From Gammaproteobacteria bacterium (GTDB taxonomy: Bacteria > Pseudomonadota > Gammaproteobacteria > Pseudomonadales > Azotimanducaceae), in the NCBI GenBank assembly GCA_002704225.1, contig PAFU01000047.1, positions 14,703 to 78,702 on the forward strand: a stretch of DNA of 64,000 nucleotides, written 5' to 3'. Positions 47,615 to 57,335 of this stretch are shown piece after piece (within the stretch, counting starts at the first letter, position 1; each line of letters begins with the position of its first letter). Below the pieces are notes generated by a model. That model worked only from the letters and a program-made list of their open reading frames with translations, was not told the origin of the DNA and did not search any database. A program made the position numbers and the translations under genes.

Positions 47615-48405
47615 GCGCAAGGCTCCTGAGCCTTGGGCGCAGATCCGTCGAACGTCTGCCCAGTACCCGATTCAAGGGTCGAGCCAAAATCTGCCCCCCG
47701 ATCTGACCCCAGATCTGACCAAGACCCCAAGCGGGTTTTGCTCAAATCGTTGTCGGCCAAGAGAGCCAGAAATTTATCCCGGTGCATGGGTTGGACCCCC
47801 AACGATTCTAGGTGCGGATTCATCATTTGGCAGTCGATCAATGTGAAATTCCAGTCCAGCAACCGTTGATTGAGATAATAGAACGCCAGCTTTGAGCCGT
47901 CGTTGATGCGAGAAAACATGGATTCGCCGAAAAACATCTGGCCGAGTGACAGACCGTACAGACCACCGACCAAGTCACCATCCTGCCAAACCTCGACGCT
48001 GTGCGCTAATCCACTGTCGTGCAGTTCACAATAGGCGTCTTGCATCCTTGGCGTGATCCATGTGCCCACGGATTGTGCCCGGACGTCTGCACAGGCCCTG
48101 ATGACATCGCTGAAACGCTGATCAAAGGTTATGGCGCATCCGCTGTTTCGTAGACGCTTTGTCAGGCTCCGGGTGACCCTCATTTGTCCCGGCACGATGA
48201 CACCTCGCTCGACAGGACTCCACCAAAATATCGGCTCATCGTCTCGTTCAAACCACGGAAATATGCCCAGTGCGTAGGCTTCGACAATCCACTCTGGCGA
48301 TAGATCACCACCGGCTGCAAGCAGGCCTTCCGGTTCTTCCAGCGCCGTTTTTGGATCTGGGAAGGCTACCGGGTGGGCGGGGAGCAGAGGTACCGGGCGT
48401 ACCAC
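47611..48405 (-). CDS. aat: Leucyl/phenylalanyl-tRNA-protein transferase Aat, with C-terminal tail
   Basis: Aat adds leucine or phenylalanine to N-terminal Lys or Arg, creating N-degrons. The 264-residue protein shows FPDPKTALEEPEGLLAAGGD, YALGIFPWFERDDEPIFWWS and GGLYGLSLGQMFFGESMFSR, all diagnostic. It is about 30 residues longer than E. coli Aat; the extra C-terminal part (LGSWSDLGSDRGADFGSTLE onward) is rich in Ser, Gly and Asp and is encoded partly by a repeated GATCTGACC. It starts at GTG 48405 six bases after the preceding gene and overlaps bpt by four bases. Confidence 0.93.
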   Translation of the reverse strand: MVRPVPLLPAHPVAFPDPKTALEEPEGLLAAGGDLSPEWIVEAYALGIFPWFERDDEPIFWWSPVERGVIVPGQMRVTRSLTKRLRNSGCAITFDQRFSDVIRACADVRAQSVGTWITPRMQDAYCELHDSGLAHSVEVWQDGDLVGGLYGLSLGQMFFGESMFSRINDGSKLAFYYLNQRLLDWNFTLIDCQMMNPHLESLGVQPMHRDKFLALLADNDLSKTRLGSWSDLGSDRGADFGSTLESGTGQTFDGSAPKAQEPCA

Positions 48406-48411
48406 GATCAG

Positions 48412-48690
48412 TCAGTCGTTGAGCAGGGCTAAAAATGCGGCGGACTGCCGATGACTCTTGATGATATCGCTCAATGTCTGGCCTGCCTTGTCCCTAGCGT
48501 GTTTATCGCCACCACGCGCCTCGTAGCGCTGCAGAAAAATTCTGAAATCTTCGAATCGCATGCTGCGATAGGCATTGAGTAGTTTGCTGAAGTCGGCTGG
48601 TTCATCCCCCAAGGGTTCTTTGTCCAAAAAACTGTCGATTCGGGCATCATCCCAAACTTCGTCAATCACCTTTATTTTATCTGCGCGCAT
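48412..48690 (-). CDS. PA4642-like conserved protein of unknown function
   Basis: A 92-residue cytoplasmic protein. I recognise the gammaproteobacterial family typified by P. aeruginosa PA4642 from [40 protein letters not shown] and the ankyrin-like [17 protein letters not shown]. Function unknown. It lies directly before aat (six-base gap), where pseudomonads have trxB instead. It is divergent from ftsK. Confidence 0.8.
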   Translation of the reverse strand: MRADKIKVIDEVWDDARIDSFLDKEPLGDEPADFSKLLNAYRSMRFEDFRIFLQRYEARGGDKHARDKAGQTLSDIIKSHRQSAAFLALLND

Positions 48691-48758
48691 CGTCGTTTTC
48701 CGTTAAGTTTTGGCTGGGTAAAAAAGGCATAGGTTGCCTGAACACGCATTGTGCCCAT

Positions 48759-48787
48759 TTGTACCGAAAACGGCGAGTGCGTACACT
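48759..48787 (+). promoter_or_regulatory. Sigma-70 promoter for ftsK
   Basis: TTGTAC (48759-48764) and TACACT (48782-48787) are spaced by 17 bp. The predicted start near 48794 leaves a short leader with the AAGAGGA ribosome binding site. Confidence 0.55.
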
Positions 48788-48812
48788 AGTGACACGCCAA
48801 GAGGATACTTTT

Positions 48813-51140
48813 TTGACGACGCCTGCTACCAATCGTCCGCTGCCGCTGCGCGAAATGTTCTTGGTGCTGATCGGCACCCTGGCATGTTTTCTGCTGCTGG
48901 CCATTGCCTCATATTCCCCAGAGGATCCGTCGTTCAACTATACCGGTGCCAACACCAATACACAGAATCTTGTGGGTACCGCGGGTGCATACCTCGCTGA
49001 CTTCCTGCTTTTCTTGTTTGGCTGGATGGCCTATCTCTTACCCATGGGCTTGATCTACGCGGCGCTTCGCTTACTCAAGCTGCGAGTAATCAAAGCCAAT
49101 GCGTTGGTGATTGGCGTGCGCTCCAGCGGCTGGGTTGCCTCTTTACTGTGTTCTTGCGTGCTGATGTATTTGCATAACTACTCCGGTGGTTCTCTGCCTT
49201 CTGGGGCAGGTGGCGTACTGGGTATGGCCTTGGGCTCTCAGGGTGCTGCCGTGTTCGGCATGGTCGGCTTGACGGTTTTGTGTTCGGCGGGGGTTTTAAT
49301 CGGCGCGCAAGCGGCAGTGGGGTTTTCCTGGTTGGACATTACCGAAATTCTCGGGCGCGGTTTGACTCGGCTCTGGCACAAAGGTGCTGACACATTTGAT
49401 CGTTTGAACGATCGGCGCCTAGCGAGAGCTCAACAGCGCAGGCAGGCCCAGGAACAGGTCCTGCAAGAAGAAAATTCCATTGCACACAAACGTAAGGCCG
49501 AACTCACGGCAACCCTAGAGTCCAAGAATCGGCCGGTTGACGGTTCGTCAGATGTGCCGGATGGAGGTAAGTCCTCTGTGCAGATTTTGCCTGCCGCAGC
49601 GGAGAAAAAACCCGCGAGCAAAACCCAGCAAAAACGCCTTTTCGACAGTCAAACGATTACTGAACTGCCGGATGTCGATTTGTTGGATCAACCTAACGGT
49701 GATCAGGGCGGCGGATACAGCGCGGATGCATTAGAGGCCATGTCCAAGCAGTTGGAACTGAAACTGGCGGACTTCAATGTCGAGGCCGTCGTGGTCTCGG
49801 TGCTGCCGGGTCCCGTCATTACGCGATTCGAGATTCAACCTGCGGCAGGGGTTAAGGTTCAGAAAATCAGCGCGCTTGCGAAGGATTTAGCTCGCTCACT
49901 CGCGGTCATCAGTGTGCGTATTGTCGAAGTGATTCCCGGTAAACCCTACGTGGGTATCGAAATTCCGAACGAACACCGGGAAATGGTACAGCTGCACGAA
50001 GTCATCAATTCGTCGGCCTTCCAGGAGGCGAGCAGCCATCTGGCCTTAGCCTTGGGCAAGGATATTGCTGGGGCGACCATTGTCGCTGACATCGCCCGTA
50101 TGCCGCACCTGCTGGTGGCGGGCACCACAGGCTCGGGTAAGTCCGTTGGCGTGAACTCTATGCTGCTCAGTATTTTGCTCAAGGCAACCCCTGAGCAAGT
50201 TCGGCTGATATTGGTCGATCCAAAGATGTTGGAGTTGTCGATCTATGAGGGTATCCCACATCTCTTGACGCCAGTGGTTACTGATATGAAAGAGGCGGCT
50301 CACGCTCTGAATTGGGCGGTGGGCGAGATGGAGCGACGTTATCGATTGATGGCGGCCTTAGGCGTCAGAAATCTTGCGGGATTCAACCGTCAGGTGAAGG
50401 ATGCCGCTGCCAAGGGAGAACCCATTAAGGATCCACTGTGGCCACTAGAGCTGGAGCAAGCACCGGCGCTAGAGGCGCTGCCCGCTATCGTGATTGTGAT
50501 CGACGAATTCGCTGACATGATGATGATCGTGGGCAAAAAAGTAGAACAACTGATCGCGCGCATCGCGCAGAAAGCCCGAGCCGCCGGTATCCACCTGATT
50601 CTCGCCACTCAGCGGCCGTCTGTGGATGTGATAACCGGTTTGATCAAGGCCAACATACCCTCAAGGATCAGTTTCCAAGTGTCCTCACGCATCGACTCCC
50701 GGACCATTTTGGATCAGGGCGGGGCGGAACAATTGCTTGGCCACGGCGACATGCTGTATCTGCCGCCAGGTACCGCCTTGCCGCAGCGTGTGCACGGTGC
50801 ATTCGTTTCAGACGATGAAGTGCACCGCGTGGTAGAAGATTGGAAGCTGCGGGGCGCGCCGGACTACCTTGAAGACATTCTGACCGGGCAGACCGAGGGC
50901 GAAGCCTTCGTTAAATTGGATTCGGATGATGATGCAGAGCAGTCCGACGAGTTGTATGACGAAGCCGTCGCCTTTGTGCTGGAATCCCGCCGAGCATCGA
51001 TCTCTGCGGTGCAGCGAAAGCTGCGTATAGGCTATAACCGCGCTGCGCGTTTGGTTGAAGCGATGGAAGCTGCCGGTGTGGTTTCCAGTATGAACACCAA
51101 TGGCAGCCGCGAAGTACTGGTGCCCGATCGTAATGCGTAG
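48813..51140 (+). CDS. ftsK: DNA translocase FtsK
   Basis: FtsK anchors at the division septum and pumps DNA toward the dif site for chromosome dimer resolution. I start it at TTG 48813 (775 residues) because AAGAGGA lies seven bases upstream; the longer frame from 48759 overlaps the promoter. The N-terminal part has about four membrane segments ([20 protein letters not shown] first), followed by a rather short charged linker and the RecA-like motor with Walker [16 protein letters not shown] and [13 protein letters not shown]. The C-terminal gamma winged helix ([20 protein letters not shown]) reads KOPS. The linker is much shorter than in E. coli (1329 residues), as in most bacteria. It overlaps lolA by eight bases. 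Confidence 0.95.
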   Translation: MTTPATNRPLPLREMFLVLIGTLACFLLLAIASYSPEDPSFNYTGANTNTQNLVGTAGAYLADFLLFLFGWMAYLLPMGLIYAALRLLKLRVIKANALVIGVRSSGWVASLLCSCVLMYLHNYSGGSLPSGAGGVLGMALGSQGAAVFGMVGLTVLCSAGVLIGAQAAVGFSWLDITEILGRGLTRLWHKGADTFDRLNDRRLARAQQRRQAQEQVLQEENSIAHKRKAELTATLESKNRPVDGSSDVPDGGKSSVQILPAAAEKKPASKTQQKRLFDSQTITELPDVDLLDQPNGDQGGGYSADALEAMSKQLELKLADFNVEAVVVSVLPGPVITRFEIQPAAGVKVQKISALAKDLARSLAVISVRIVEVIPGKPYVGIEIPNEHREMVQLHEVINSSAFQEASSHLALALGKDIAGATIVADIARMPHLLVAGTTGSGKSVGVNSMLLSILLKATPEQVRLILVDPKMLELSIYEGIPHLLTPVVTDMKEAAHALNWAVGEMERRYRLMAALGVRNLAGFNRQVKDAAAKGEPIKDPLWPLELEQAPALEALPAIVIVIDEFADMMMIVGKKVEQLIARIAQKARAAGIHLILATQRPSVDVITGLIKANIPSRISFQVSSRIDSRTILDQGGAEQLLGHGDMLYLPPGTALPQRVHGAFVSDDEVHRVVEDWKLRGAPDYLEDILTGQTEGEAFVKLDSDDDAEQSDELYDEAVAFVLESRRASISAVQRKLRIGYNRAARLVEAMEAAGVVSSMNTNGSREVLVPDRNA

Positions 51141-51783
51141 TGCGTCGGCCGCGCACTGTTGGCGAGGGCTTTGTGCACTGATATTGACTCTGTCGTTGGC
51201 GCTCGTCAGCGTGACGTCCATAGCGGAGCCGCTCAGTCCCGCGCACTCGTTAACGCAGCGCATGTCGTCCCTCGATGGTATGCGCGCCGGTATTGAGCAA
51301 AAGATTTATGCGAATGGCGTCTTACTGGAGGAGAGCCAAGGCAGCATCGCATTGGCTAAGCCAAATTTGCGCTGGCAAGTCGATACACCGTTTCCTCAAG
51401 TGATCCTAGTGAAGCAAAATGAACTGCAAATATACGATGAGGATCTGGCCCAACTGACGATCCGTGATTTAGCGGATACGGTGAGCGAAACACCAGCCGA
51501 TGTGCTGATGCAGCCGGAGCGACTGCTCAGCGCACACTACCGCGTGACCCTGGATCGCGCCGACGCACATCAGGTGTATCGTTTGTATTCGGATGTTTCC
51601 TCGTCTCTTTTCCAGCTTCTGGAAATTGTTTTTGCTGAAGGTGTTTTAGCATCGTTGACGATCTTGGACTGGCAAGACCAGCAAACGCAGATTTATTTTT
51701 CCGATGTCGAGATCCTGTCGGAGCTTCCCCCGAGTCTGTTCGAGTTGTCCGTTCCTCAAGATACGGATGTGATTCGTGGCTGA
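51133..51783 (+). CDS. lolA: Outer-membrane lipoprotein carrier LolA
   Basis: LolA ferries lipoproteins across the periplasm to LolB. From ATG 51133 it is 216 residues with a cleavable signal peptide ([20 protein letters not shown], cut near SIA). The mature part has the family pattern [39 protein letters not shown] and [14 protein letters not shown]. The gene overlaps ftsK (8 bp) and rarA (8 bp), forming a tight ftsK-lolA-rarA run seen across gammaproteobacteria. Confidence 0.92.
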   Translation: MRSASAAHCWRGLCALILTLSLALVSVTSIAEPLSPAHSLTQRMSSLDGMRAGIEQKIYANGVLLEESQGSIALAKPNLRWQVDTPFPQVILVKQNELQIYDEDLAQLTIRDLADTVSETPADVLMQPERLLSAHYRVTLDRADAHQVYRLYSDVSSSLFQLLEIVFAEGVLASLTILDWQDQQTQIYFSDVEILSELPPSLFELSVPQDTDVIRG

Positions 51784-53104
51784 CCTGTTCGGCGGCAGTG
51801 ACGCCGGCGGTTTAGACCCCCGGCCGTTGGCCGATCGCCTGCGACCGAGCACCTTGAGCGACTACGTCGGCCAGCAGCATCTGCTGGGCGAAGATAAACC
51901 TCTCGGCGGCTTGGCGGCCCGGCGACAGATTCATTCCATGTTGCTGTGGGGGCCACCGGGTACCGGCAAAACAACCTTGGCCAAGTTGCTAGCAGACAAT
52001 GCAGACTGTCAGTGGATCAGCTTGTCGGCTGTGTTGTCTGGTGTAAAAGACATCCGGGCGGCGGTATTACTGGCGGAACAGTATCTGGCTCAAGGCAAGC
52101 GTACGGTGTTGTTTGTTGACGAAGTACATCGCTTCAACAAAGCCCAGCAAGACGCCTTCTTGCCCCATGTGGAGGCAGGTACCGTGACCTTTATTGGCGC
52201 GACCACGGAAAACCCGTCCTTCGAAGTCAACGCGGCTTTGCTGTCTCGAGCCCGGGTCTACGTACTGCAACGGCTCGGTGACGAGGAATTGCTGGAAGTG
52301 GTGTCTCGAGGATTAGACGTTCTGGATAAGCCGATGTCGGCAGCGGTGCGTCGCATGCTGGTGGGTGTGGCCGACGGAGATGCCCGTCGCGCACTGAATA
52401 TTTTGGAAATTGCCGCCCAACTTGCTGAAGGCGAGATCACGGAAGAGATGCTGGCATCGGTTGCCGGTGAGCAGTTGCGGCGCTTTGATAAGGGCGGCGA
52501 TATTTTTTACGAGCAAATTTCGGCGTTGCACAAATCCGTTCGAGGCAGCGCGCCGGACGCGGCGTTATACTGGTTTTGCCGCATGCTGGACGGCGGTGCT
52601 GATCCCCGTTACATCGGACGGCGCATTCTGCGAATGGCCAGCGAAGACATTGGTAACGCCGATCCTCGCGCATTGCAGCTTACCGAATCGGCACTAGCAA
52701 CGTTCGAACGCCTTGGATCGCCGGAAGGAGAGCTGGCGCTGGCACAGGCTGTGCTCTATCTGGCCAGCGTGCCCAAGAGCGACGCATCATACAAAGCCTT
52801 CGGTGAAGCGATGGCGTTCGTCAAACAAACGCCGTCTCACGAGGTGCCAATGCATTTGCGCAATGCGCCCACCCAGCTCATGAAAGGCATGGGGTATGGT
52901 GAAGGCTATCGACACGCTCATGAGGAAAATAATGCCGATGTGGGTGCCTACGCAGCGGGAGAAAGCTACTTTCCGGATGAATTGAAGCCGGTGACGTTCT
53001 ATCATCCCGCCGCCGCTGGATTGGAAGAGAAGATCCGCCAGCGCCTGCAACGATTGGCGGCAGCCGATGCGTTGGCGGCCGGTCAGCAACCAGCTCAAGA
53101 TTGA
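51776..53104 (+). CDS. rarA: Replication-associated recombination protein RarA (MgsA)
   Basis: RarA is a clamp-loader-like AAA+ ATPase acting at stalled forks. The 442-residue protein has [20 protein letters not shown], Walker [17 protein letters not shown], Walker [21 protein letters not shown] and the sensor-1 region [20 protein letters not shown], with the tetramerisation domain at the C-terminus ([19 protein letters not shown]). It starts at GTG 51776 within lolA. Confidence 0.95.
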   Translation: MADLFGGSDAGGLDPRPLADRLRPSTLSDYVGQQHLLGEDKPLGGLAARRQIHSMLLWGPPGTGKTTLAKLLADNADCQWISLSAVLSGVKDIRAAVLLAEQYLAQGKRTVLFVDEVHRFNKAQQDAFLPHVEAGTVTFIGATTENPSFEVNAALLSRARVYVLQRLGDEELLEVVSRGLDVLDKPMSAAVRRMLVGVADGDARRALNILEIAAQLAEGEITEEMLASVAGEQLRRFDKGGDIFYEQISALHKSVRGSAPDAALYWFCRMLDGGADPRYIGRRILRMASEDIGNADPRALQLTESALATFERLGSPEGELALAQAVLYLASVPKSDASYKAFGEAMAFVKQTPSHEVPMHLRNAPTQLMKGMGYGEGYRHAHEENNADVGAYAAGESYFPDELKPVTFYHPAAAGLEEKIRQRLQRLAAADALAAGQQPAQD

Positions 53105-53155
53105 GGTTGCATCGGCAGGGTTGGGTTTTTCAATTAGTCATTCACGGATAGACGC

Positions 53156-54433
53156 ATGTTAGATATCAAGTTGTTGCGCAGCGACCCAGAACAGGTTGCT
53201 CAGGCGCTGAGAATCAAGGGCTATCACTTCGACGTCGCTGGATTTATCAGCCTCGAAGAACAACGCAAGAGTTTGCAGCAGCAGACCGAAGACTTGCAGA
53301 ACGAGCGCAACGTCAAATCCAAGTCCATCGGTCAGGCCAAGGCCGCCGGCGAAGACATTGCACCCCTGCTGGCGGAAGTCGGTGATTTGGGCGAGCGCCT
53401 GGATCAATCCAAGGCGGCATTCGGTGAAGTTCAGGAAGCCATGCAAACACTGCTGATGTCGCTGCCGAACATACCTCACGAGAGCGTGCCTGCGGGTAAG
53501 GACGAGAGTGACAACGAGCTACGCAGTACCTGGGGAGCGCCAGCAACCTTCGATGCCGCACCGCTGGATCATGTGGATCTTGCCGACAAGGGTGGTCTGG
53601 ATTTCGAAACCGCGGCCAAGATCACCGGATCACGGTTTGTGGTCATGCGCGGCCCGTTGGCTCGACTTCATCGAGCCCTAACCCAATTTATGCTGGACCT
53701 GCACACTCAGAAGCACGGTTATCAAGAAGTCTATGTCCCCTATATGGTCAATGCGGACAGTGCCCGGGGAACTGGCCAGCTGCCCAAGGCCGCAGAAGAC
53801 ATGTTTCGGGTGGACGCGGAAAACGATTTCTTTTTGATCCCAACCGCCGAAGTTCCCGTTACGAATTTGTATCGTGGCGAAATTCTGGCCGAAGCCGATC
53901 TGCCTATCCGTCACGTCTGCCACACGCCGTGTTTTCGCAGCGAGGCGGGCAGCTACGGACGTGATACCCGCGGCATGATCCGACAACACCAGTTTGAAAA
54001 AGTAGAGCTGGTGCAGTTGGTTCACCCGGAGACATCTTGGGATACCTTGGACGCATTGACCGGGCACGCCGAAGCTGTGCTACAGCAGTTGGAGCTGCCG
54101 TATCGAACCATGGTGCTGTGCGGAGGGGACACCAGTTTTACCGCGGCAAAAACCATTGATTTGGAAGTGTGGCTGCCCAGCCAGAGCCAGTATCGAGAAA
54201 TTTCTTCTTGCAGCAACTTTTTGGATTTTCAGGCGCGGCGAATGCAGGCGCGATATCGCGATGCCAATGGCGATATTCAGTTGCTCCATACCCTGAATGG
54301 ATCTGGCCTAGCCGTCGGCAGGACCTTGGTAGCACTCATAGAGAACTACCAGTTGGGCGACGGAACGATTTCGCTGCCCGAGGCCTTGCGCGGTTACTTG
54401 GGCGGGGCGGACCGATGGCAACTGAATCCATGA
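53156..54433 (+). CDS. serS: Seryl-tRNA synthetase
   Basis: A class II aminoacyl-tRNA synthetase. The 425-residue protein has the N-terminal coiled-coil arm ([20 protein letters not shown] region) and the three class II motifs: motif 2 at [20 protein letters not shown] with [22 protein letters not shown], and motif 3 in [20 protein letters not shown]. It starts at ATG 53156 and follows rarA after 51 bp; the crcB gene that often lies between them in pseudomonads is missing. The sequence looks intact. Confidence 0.97.
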   Translation: MLDIKLLRSDPEQVAQALRIKGYHFDVAGFISLEEQRKSLQQQTEDLQNERNVKSKSIGQAKAAGEDIAPLLAEVGDLGERLDQSKAAFGEVQEAMQTLLMSLPNIPHESVPAGKDESDNELRSTWGAPATFDAAPLDHVDLADKGGLDFETAAKITGSRFVVMRGPLARLHRALTQFMLDLHTQKHGYQEVYVPYMVNADSARGTGQLPKAAEDMFRVDAENDFFLIPTAEVPVTNLYRGEILAEADLPIRHVCHTPCFRSEAGSYGRDTRGMIRQHQFEKVELVQLVHPETSWDTLDALTGHAEAVLQQLELPYRTMVLCGGDTSFTAAKTIDLEVWLPSQSQYREISSCSNFLDFQARRMQARYRDANGDIQLLHTLNGSGLAVGRTLVALIENYQLGDGTISLPEALRGYLGGADRWQLNP

Positions 54434-54472
54434 GGAAATGTTCGCTGAAAGACATGGCTATAAACGACTAAC

Positions 54473-55927
54473 GTGTTTTATCTTCCGCTTTTCCATCGGT
54501 TGCAAGGGCAGCCGTGTCTTGTGATCGGTGGTGGCCAAACCGCGCTGCGAAAGCTGCGTTGGTTGGTTCGTGCCGGCGCTCAGATCACCGTAATTGCTCC
54601 AAAGGTCGATCCGCAGATTCAGCGCATGCGCGATGCGGGCGAATTGGTCATTGAGCGCAAAGAGTTTTATTCCGAAGCGATTCATCCTCAACTGCGATTG
54701 GTGATCAGCGCAACAGACGCGCCTCAGGTGAGTGAGGCTGTTTTCGTAGCAGCCATGAAGCAAGGTGTCTTGGTGAACTGCGTGGATCGTACCGAACTGT
54801 GCACAATCATATTTCCGGCCATTATTGATCGCTTTCCCATTCTGGTGGCGGTGTCGAGTATGGGGCAGTCGCCAACCCTGTCCCGTAGCGTGCGCGGCTG
54901 GATAGAAACCCGTCTACCGTTAAAACTCGGTCGTTTGGCGGATCTGGCGGGAAACCTGCGCATGGAAGTGAAGCAAAAGCTCACCAGTGTTGATGCGCGT
55001 AAGGGGTTTTGGGATGCTGTGTTCGAGAGTCCGGCGGCTAGCAAGGCCATGCAGGGCGACTTAAGCGGCGCCGTTAACGAAGCGCAAGATATGCTCAGCC
55101 GAGTCCAGGAAACGGGGGAGATTGTGCTGGTGGGCGCAGGTCCTGGTGATCCGGATTTGATTACGCTTCGCGGCTTGCGCGCCATTCAAAGTGCGGACGT
55201 ATTGATGTACGACAAGCTGGTACACCCGTCCTTGCTGGAATATGCCCGGCGCGATGTCGAACTGGTCGATGTGGGTAAACAAGGACCGCGAGAAGAGGCG
55301 GGCGCCAAGGGTTGGGGCTCAACTCAGGGCTCGCAGGCGACGCCGCGACCGACGGGTACCACGATGCAGCAAGCGATCAACCAACGTATGGTCGAAGAAG
55401 CCCAAGGCGGCAAAAAAGTGGTTCGGCTCAAGGGCGGTGACCCCTTTATCTTCGGTCGGGGGGGCGAAGAACTTCTGGAGGCGGCAGTTCACGGATTCAC
55501 GGTAGACGTGATTCCCGGTATCACGGCCGGTATGGCCGCAGCCAGTTATGCCGGTGTACCACTGACCCATAGGCATATGAGCCAATCGGTACGCTTTTTG
55601 ACCGGCCATCGGGTGGCTGACGCGCAAAATCTGGAATGGTCAGAATGGGCGCGAGACGATCAAACCTTAGTGATCTATATGGGCTTGGTCAGTTTGGAAA
55701 AAATTCAGAATCGTTTACTGGAAGCCGGTCGAGAGGGCGCTACGCCCGCGGTTCTGATTGAGAATGCAACGCTGCCAGAGCAGCGTGAGATTTATGCGCC
55801 ACTGGCCGAGCTGCATCAGGCTGTGATCACCGCAGAAGTCAGTGGGCCTTCGATTATTATTGTTGGCGAAGTGGTTGGCGTGCCAAAGCAGGTAGAGAAT
55901 CTGCTTCAAGCACAGGCAGATCAATAG
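54473..55927 (+). CDS. cysG: Siroheme synthase CysG, with an insertion in the methyltransferase domain
   Basis: CysG turns uroporphyrinogen III into siroheme, the cofactor of CysI. The 484-residue protein has the N-terminal dehydrogenase/ferrochelatase (CLVIGGGQTALRKLRWLVRA, and SMGQSPTLSRSVRG) and the C-terminal SAM-dependent methyltransferase (VGAGPGDPDLITLRGLRAIQ, VVRLKGGDPFIFGRGGEEL, VIPGITAGMAAASYAGVPLT). It is about 27 residues longer than E. coli CysG. Most of this lies between VDVGKQG and TTMQQAIN, residues about 272-292, where other CysGs have a short GKRAGxHxxxQxxIN loop; here a Gly/Ser/Pro-rich stretch (AKGWGSTQGSQATPRPTG) is inserted. It starts at GTG 54473. Confidence 0.94.
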   Translation: MFYLPLFHRLQGQPCLVIGGGQTALRKLRWLVRAGAQITVIAPKVDPQIQRMRDAGELVIERKEFYSEAIHPQLRLVISATDAPQVSEAVFVAAMKQGVLVNCVDRTELCTIIFPAIIDRFPILVAVSSMGQSPTLSRSVRGWIETRLPLKLGRLADLAGNLRMEVKQKLTSVDARKGFWDAVFESPAASKAMQGDLSGAVNEAQDMLSRVQETGEIVLVGAGPGDPDLITLRGLRAIQSADVLMYDKLVHPSLLEYARRDVELVDVGKQGPREEAGAKGWGSTQGSQATPRPTGTTMQQAINQRMVEEAQGGKKVVRLKGGDPFIFGRGGEELLEAAVHGFTVDVIPGITAGMAAASYAGVPLTHRHMSQSVRFLTGHRVADAQNLEWSEWARDDQTLVIYMGLVSLEKIQNRLLEAGREGATPAVLIENATLPEQREIYAPLAELHQAVITAEVSGPSIIIVGEVVGVPKQVENLLQAQADQ

Positions 55928-55959
55928 GTGCATCGCCAGCCCTGATATCGGCCGGCGTG

Positions 55960-56283
55960 TCAAAGACAGTTGGTCGGGCGGGGAAGACCGGCAATTTTTG
56001 CCGCGGTTTTCGCCGGGCTGCCACCAAAAAGCCCCATCAGATAGACACTGGAGCCGCAGTCTTCCCCTAACTGTTCTTTGACCAACTTGACCAAGGGCCG
56101 CATGGACGGGGACGTCTCTGTGCGCTCAAAGAAGTCGCGCAGTAGGTCGATGATTTGCCAGTGAGAGTCTGATAGCACTAAGGCTTCGGTTGCGGCCAGA
56201 CGATGAGCTACGTCGTGGCTCCACTCGTTGAGATCGAGGAGAAATCCTTCTTTATCGAATTTGGGAGACTCGGCGGAAGACAT
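55960..56283 (-). CDS. tusE: Sulfur relay protein TusE (DsrC family)
   Basis: TusE accepts persulfide sulfur from TusBCD and passes it to MnmA. The 107-residue protein has FDKEGFLLDLNEWSHDVAHR and ends GLPRPTNCL, with the catalytic penultimate-region cysteine that defines the family. It starts at ATG 56283, four bases after tusB, and is the last gene of the tusDCBE run. It converges with cysG. Confidence 0.93.
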   Translation of the reverse strand: MSSAESPKFDKEGFLLDLNEWSHDVAHRLAATEALVLSDSHWQIIDLLRDFFERTETSPSMRPLVKLVKEQLGEDCGSSVYLMGLFGGSPAKTAAKIAGLPRPTNCL

Positions 56284-56287
56284 CGTG

Positions 56288-56563
56288 TCAGTCCTTCCAA
56301 CTGACGATGGGCGAATGCGCTTCGGTCAGCGCCACAAGCCCTTCATAGTCTACGGTTTCGATTGCGCCACGTTGCGCGGCGCTGATACCCCTGGCGTCAG
56401 CATCCGTTCTCAATAGGCGTGCCATATTCGATGGCAGATTCGCCTGATGCCACAGTGGGCAGGCGTAGACACCATCGTCCAGCATCAGAACGATGTCGGT
56501 CGGATGTCGGCGTTTCAGACAGGAGTCCATGCCCTGTTCGCTGAATACCAGATGCAGGCTCAT
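56288..56563 (-). CDS. tusB: Sulfur relay protein TusB (DsrH family)
   Basis: A 91-residue subunit of the TusBCD hexamer that carries sulfur for tRNA 2-thiolation. Family assignment rests on the size, the fold-defining DIVLMLDDGVYACPLW and the C-terminal TVDYEGLVALTEAHSPIVSW, typical of DsrH/TusB, and on the order tusD-tusC-tusB-tusE. It overlaps tusC by four bases. TusB carries no catalytic cysteine in most species. Confidence 0.88.
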   Translation of the reverse strand: MSLHLVFSEQGMDSCLKRRHPTDIVLMLDDGVYACPLWHQANLPSNMARLLRTDADARGISAAQRGAIETVDYEGLVALTEAHSPIVSWKD

Positions 56564-56919
56564 GGCTGTCCGCCGATCACAACGTCGCTATTACCGATAA
56601 GGGCCTGTTGCGCAGCATAATCAACGGCTTCAAATCCAAGGTCTTGATCAACCTCAACGCCACGCGTTTGCAGTGAGGGAGCACACACATACAGCCGATC
56701 AATTTCATAGGAAGGTAATCCGCTCAGTACCTTGGCTAGGGTCTGCTGCTCTATGGCGTCGCCGGACTGATCGAGCTGCAGGCTCCAGACACCGTCGTCG
56801 CGCAGTAAGATGGACACGTTACCGTCAAAGGCTGCGGCCACCATGGCGGTTTCCAATTGTTCCAGAACGAAGCTGCTGCCGTACGGTGAACGACTGACAA
56901 TGAACAAGTACCGTTTCAT
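56560..56919 (-). CDS. tusC: Sulfur relay protein TusC (DsrF family)
   Basis: A 119-residue subunit of TusBCD. The N-terminal FIVSRSPYGSSFVLEQLETA and the strand-helix pattern VSILLRDDGVWSLQLDQSGD with YVCAPSLQTRGV are typical of DsrF/TusC. It overlaps tusB and tusD by four bases each, so translation is coupled along the run. Confidence 0.9.
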   Translation of the reverse strand: MKRYLFIVSRSPYGSSFVLEQLETAMVAAAFDGNVSILLRDDGVWSLQLDQSGDAIEQQTLAKVLSGLPSYEIDRLYVCAPSLQTRGVEVDQDLGFEAVDYAAQQALIGNSDVVIGGQP

Positions 56920-57311
56920 GCAGGGAACTCGACGTAGCGATCGGCGGTCGCGATTGCGCCGATGAGCTGGCCAAGGCCGACAAGTTCAAATGTGTTGCTC
57001 AATGTGTCCGAGGGCAAGTCGTAGCGCGCTTGTTCTGTTGCATCCACGACCCCGCGCTTGATACCGCTGGCGATACATATGGCGAGCTCGGTGCCACCTT
57101 CGCTCAGAGATTTCCAGCGCGTTGCGAGATTCACATTGTATCGCGTTTGCGGCGGTACGTGGCTGTTCAGACCTTGATAAACGCCCTCGTGAAAGAAGAA
57201 CACGCGTTCAATCTGATGCCCACGGGCGAGTAACGCATCGGCAAAGCCAAGGGCGTGAGCCGCAGCATTACTGGAATAGGGTGCACCGTGAACGGCAAGG
57301 GCATAAATCAT
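56916..57311 (-). CDS. tusD: Sulfurtransferase TusD (DsrE family)
   Basis: TusD accepts the persulfide from TusA through a conserved cysteine, here in LAICIASGIKRGVVD. The 131-residue protein has YALAVHGAPYSSNAAAHALG and the loop RVFFFHEGVYQGLNS, both typical. It starts at ATG 57311, only 24 bases after the end of the RND pump gene on the same strand, so it may be read from that transcript. Confidence 0.93.
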   Translation of the reverse strand: MIYALAVHGAPYSSNAAAHALGFADALLARGHQIERVFFFHEGVYQGLNSHVPPQTRYNVNLATRWKSLSEGGTELAICIASGIKRGVVDATEQARYDLPSDTLSNTFELVGLGQLIGAIATADRYVEFPA

Positions 57312-57335
57312 GTCGCTATGGTACCCGAACAGGCA

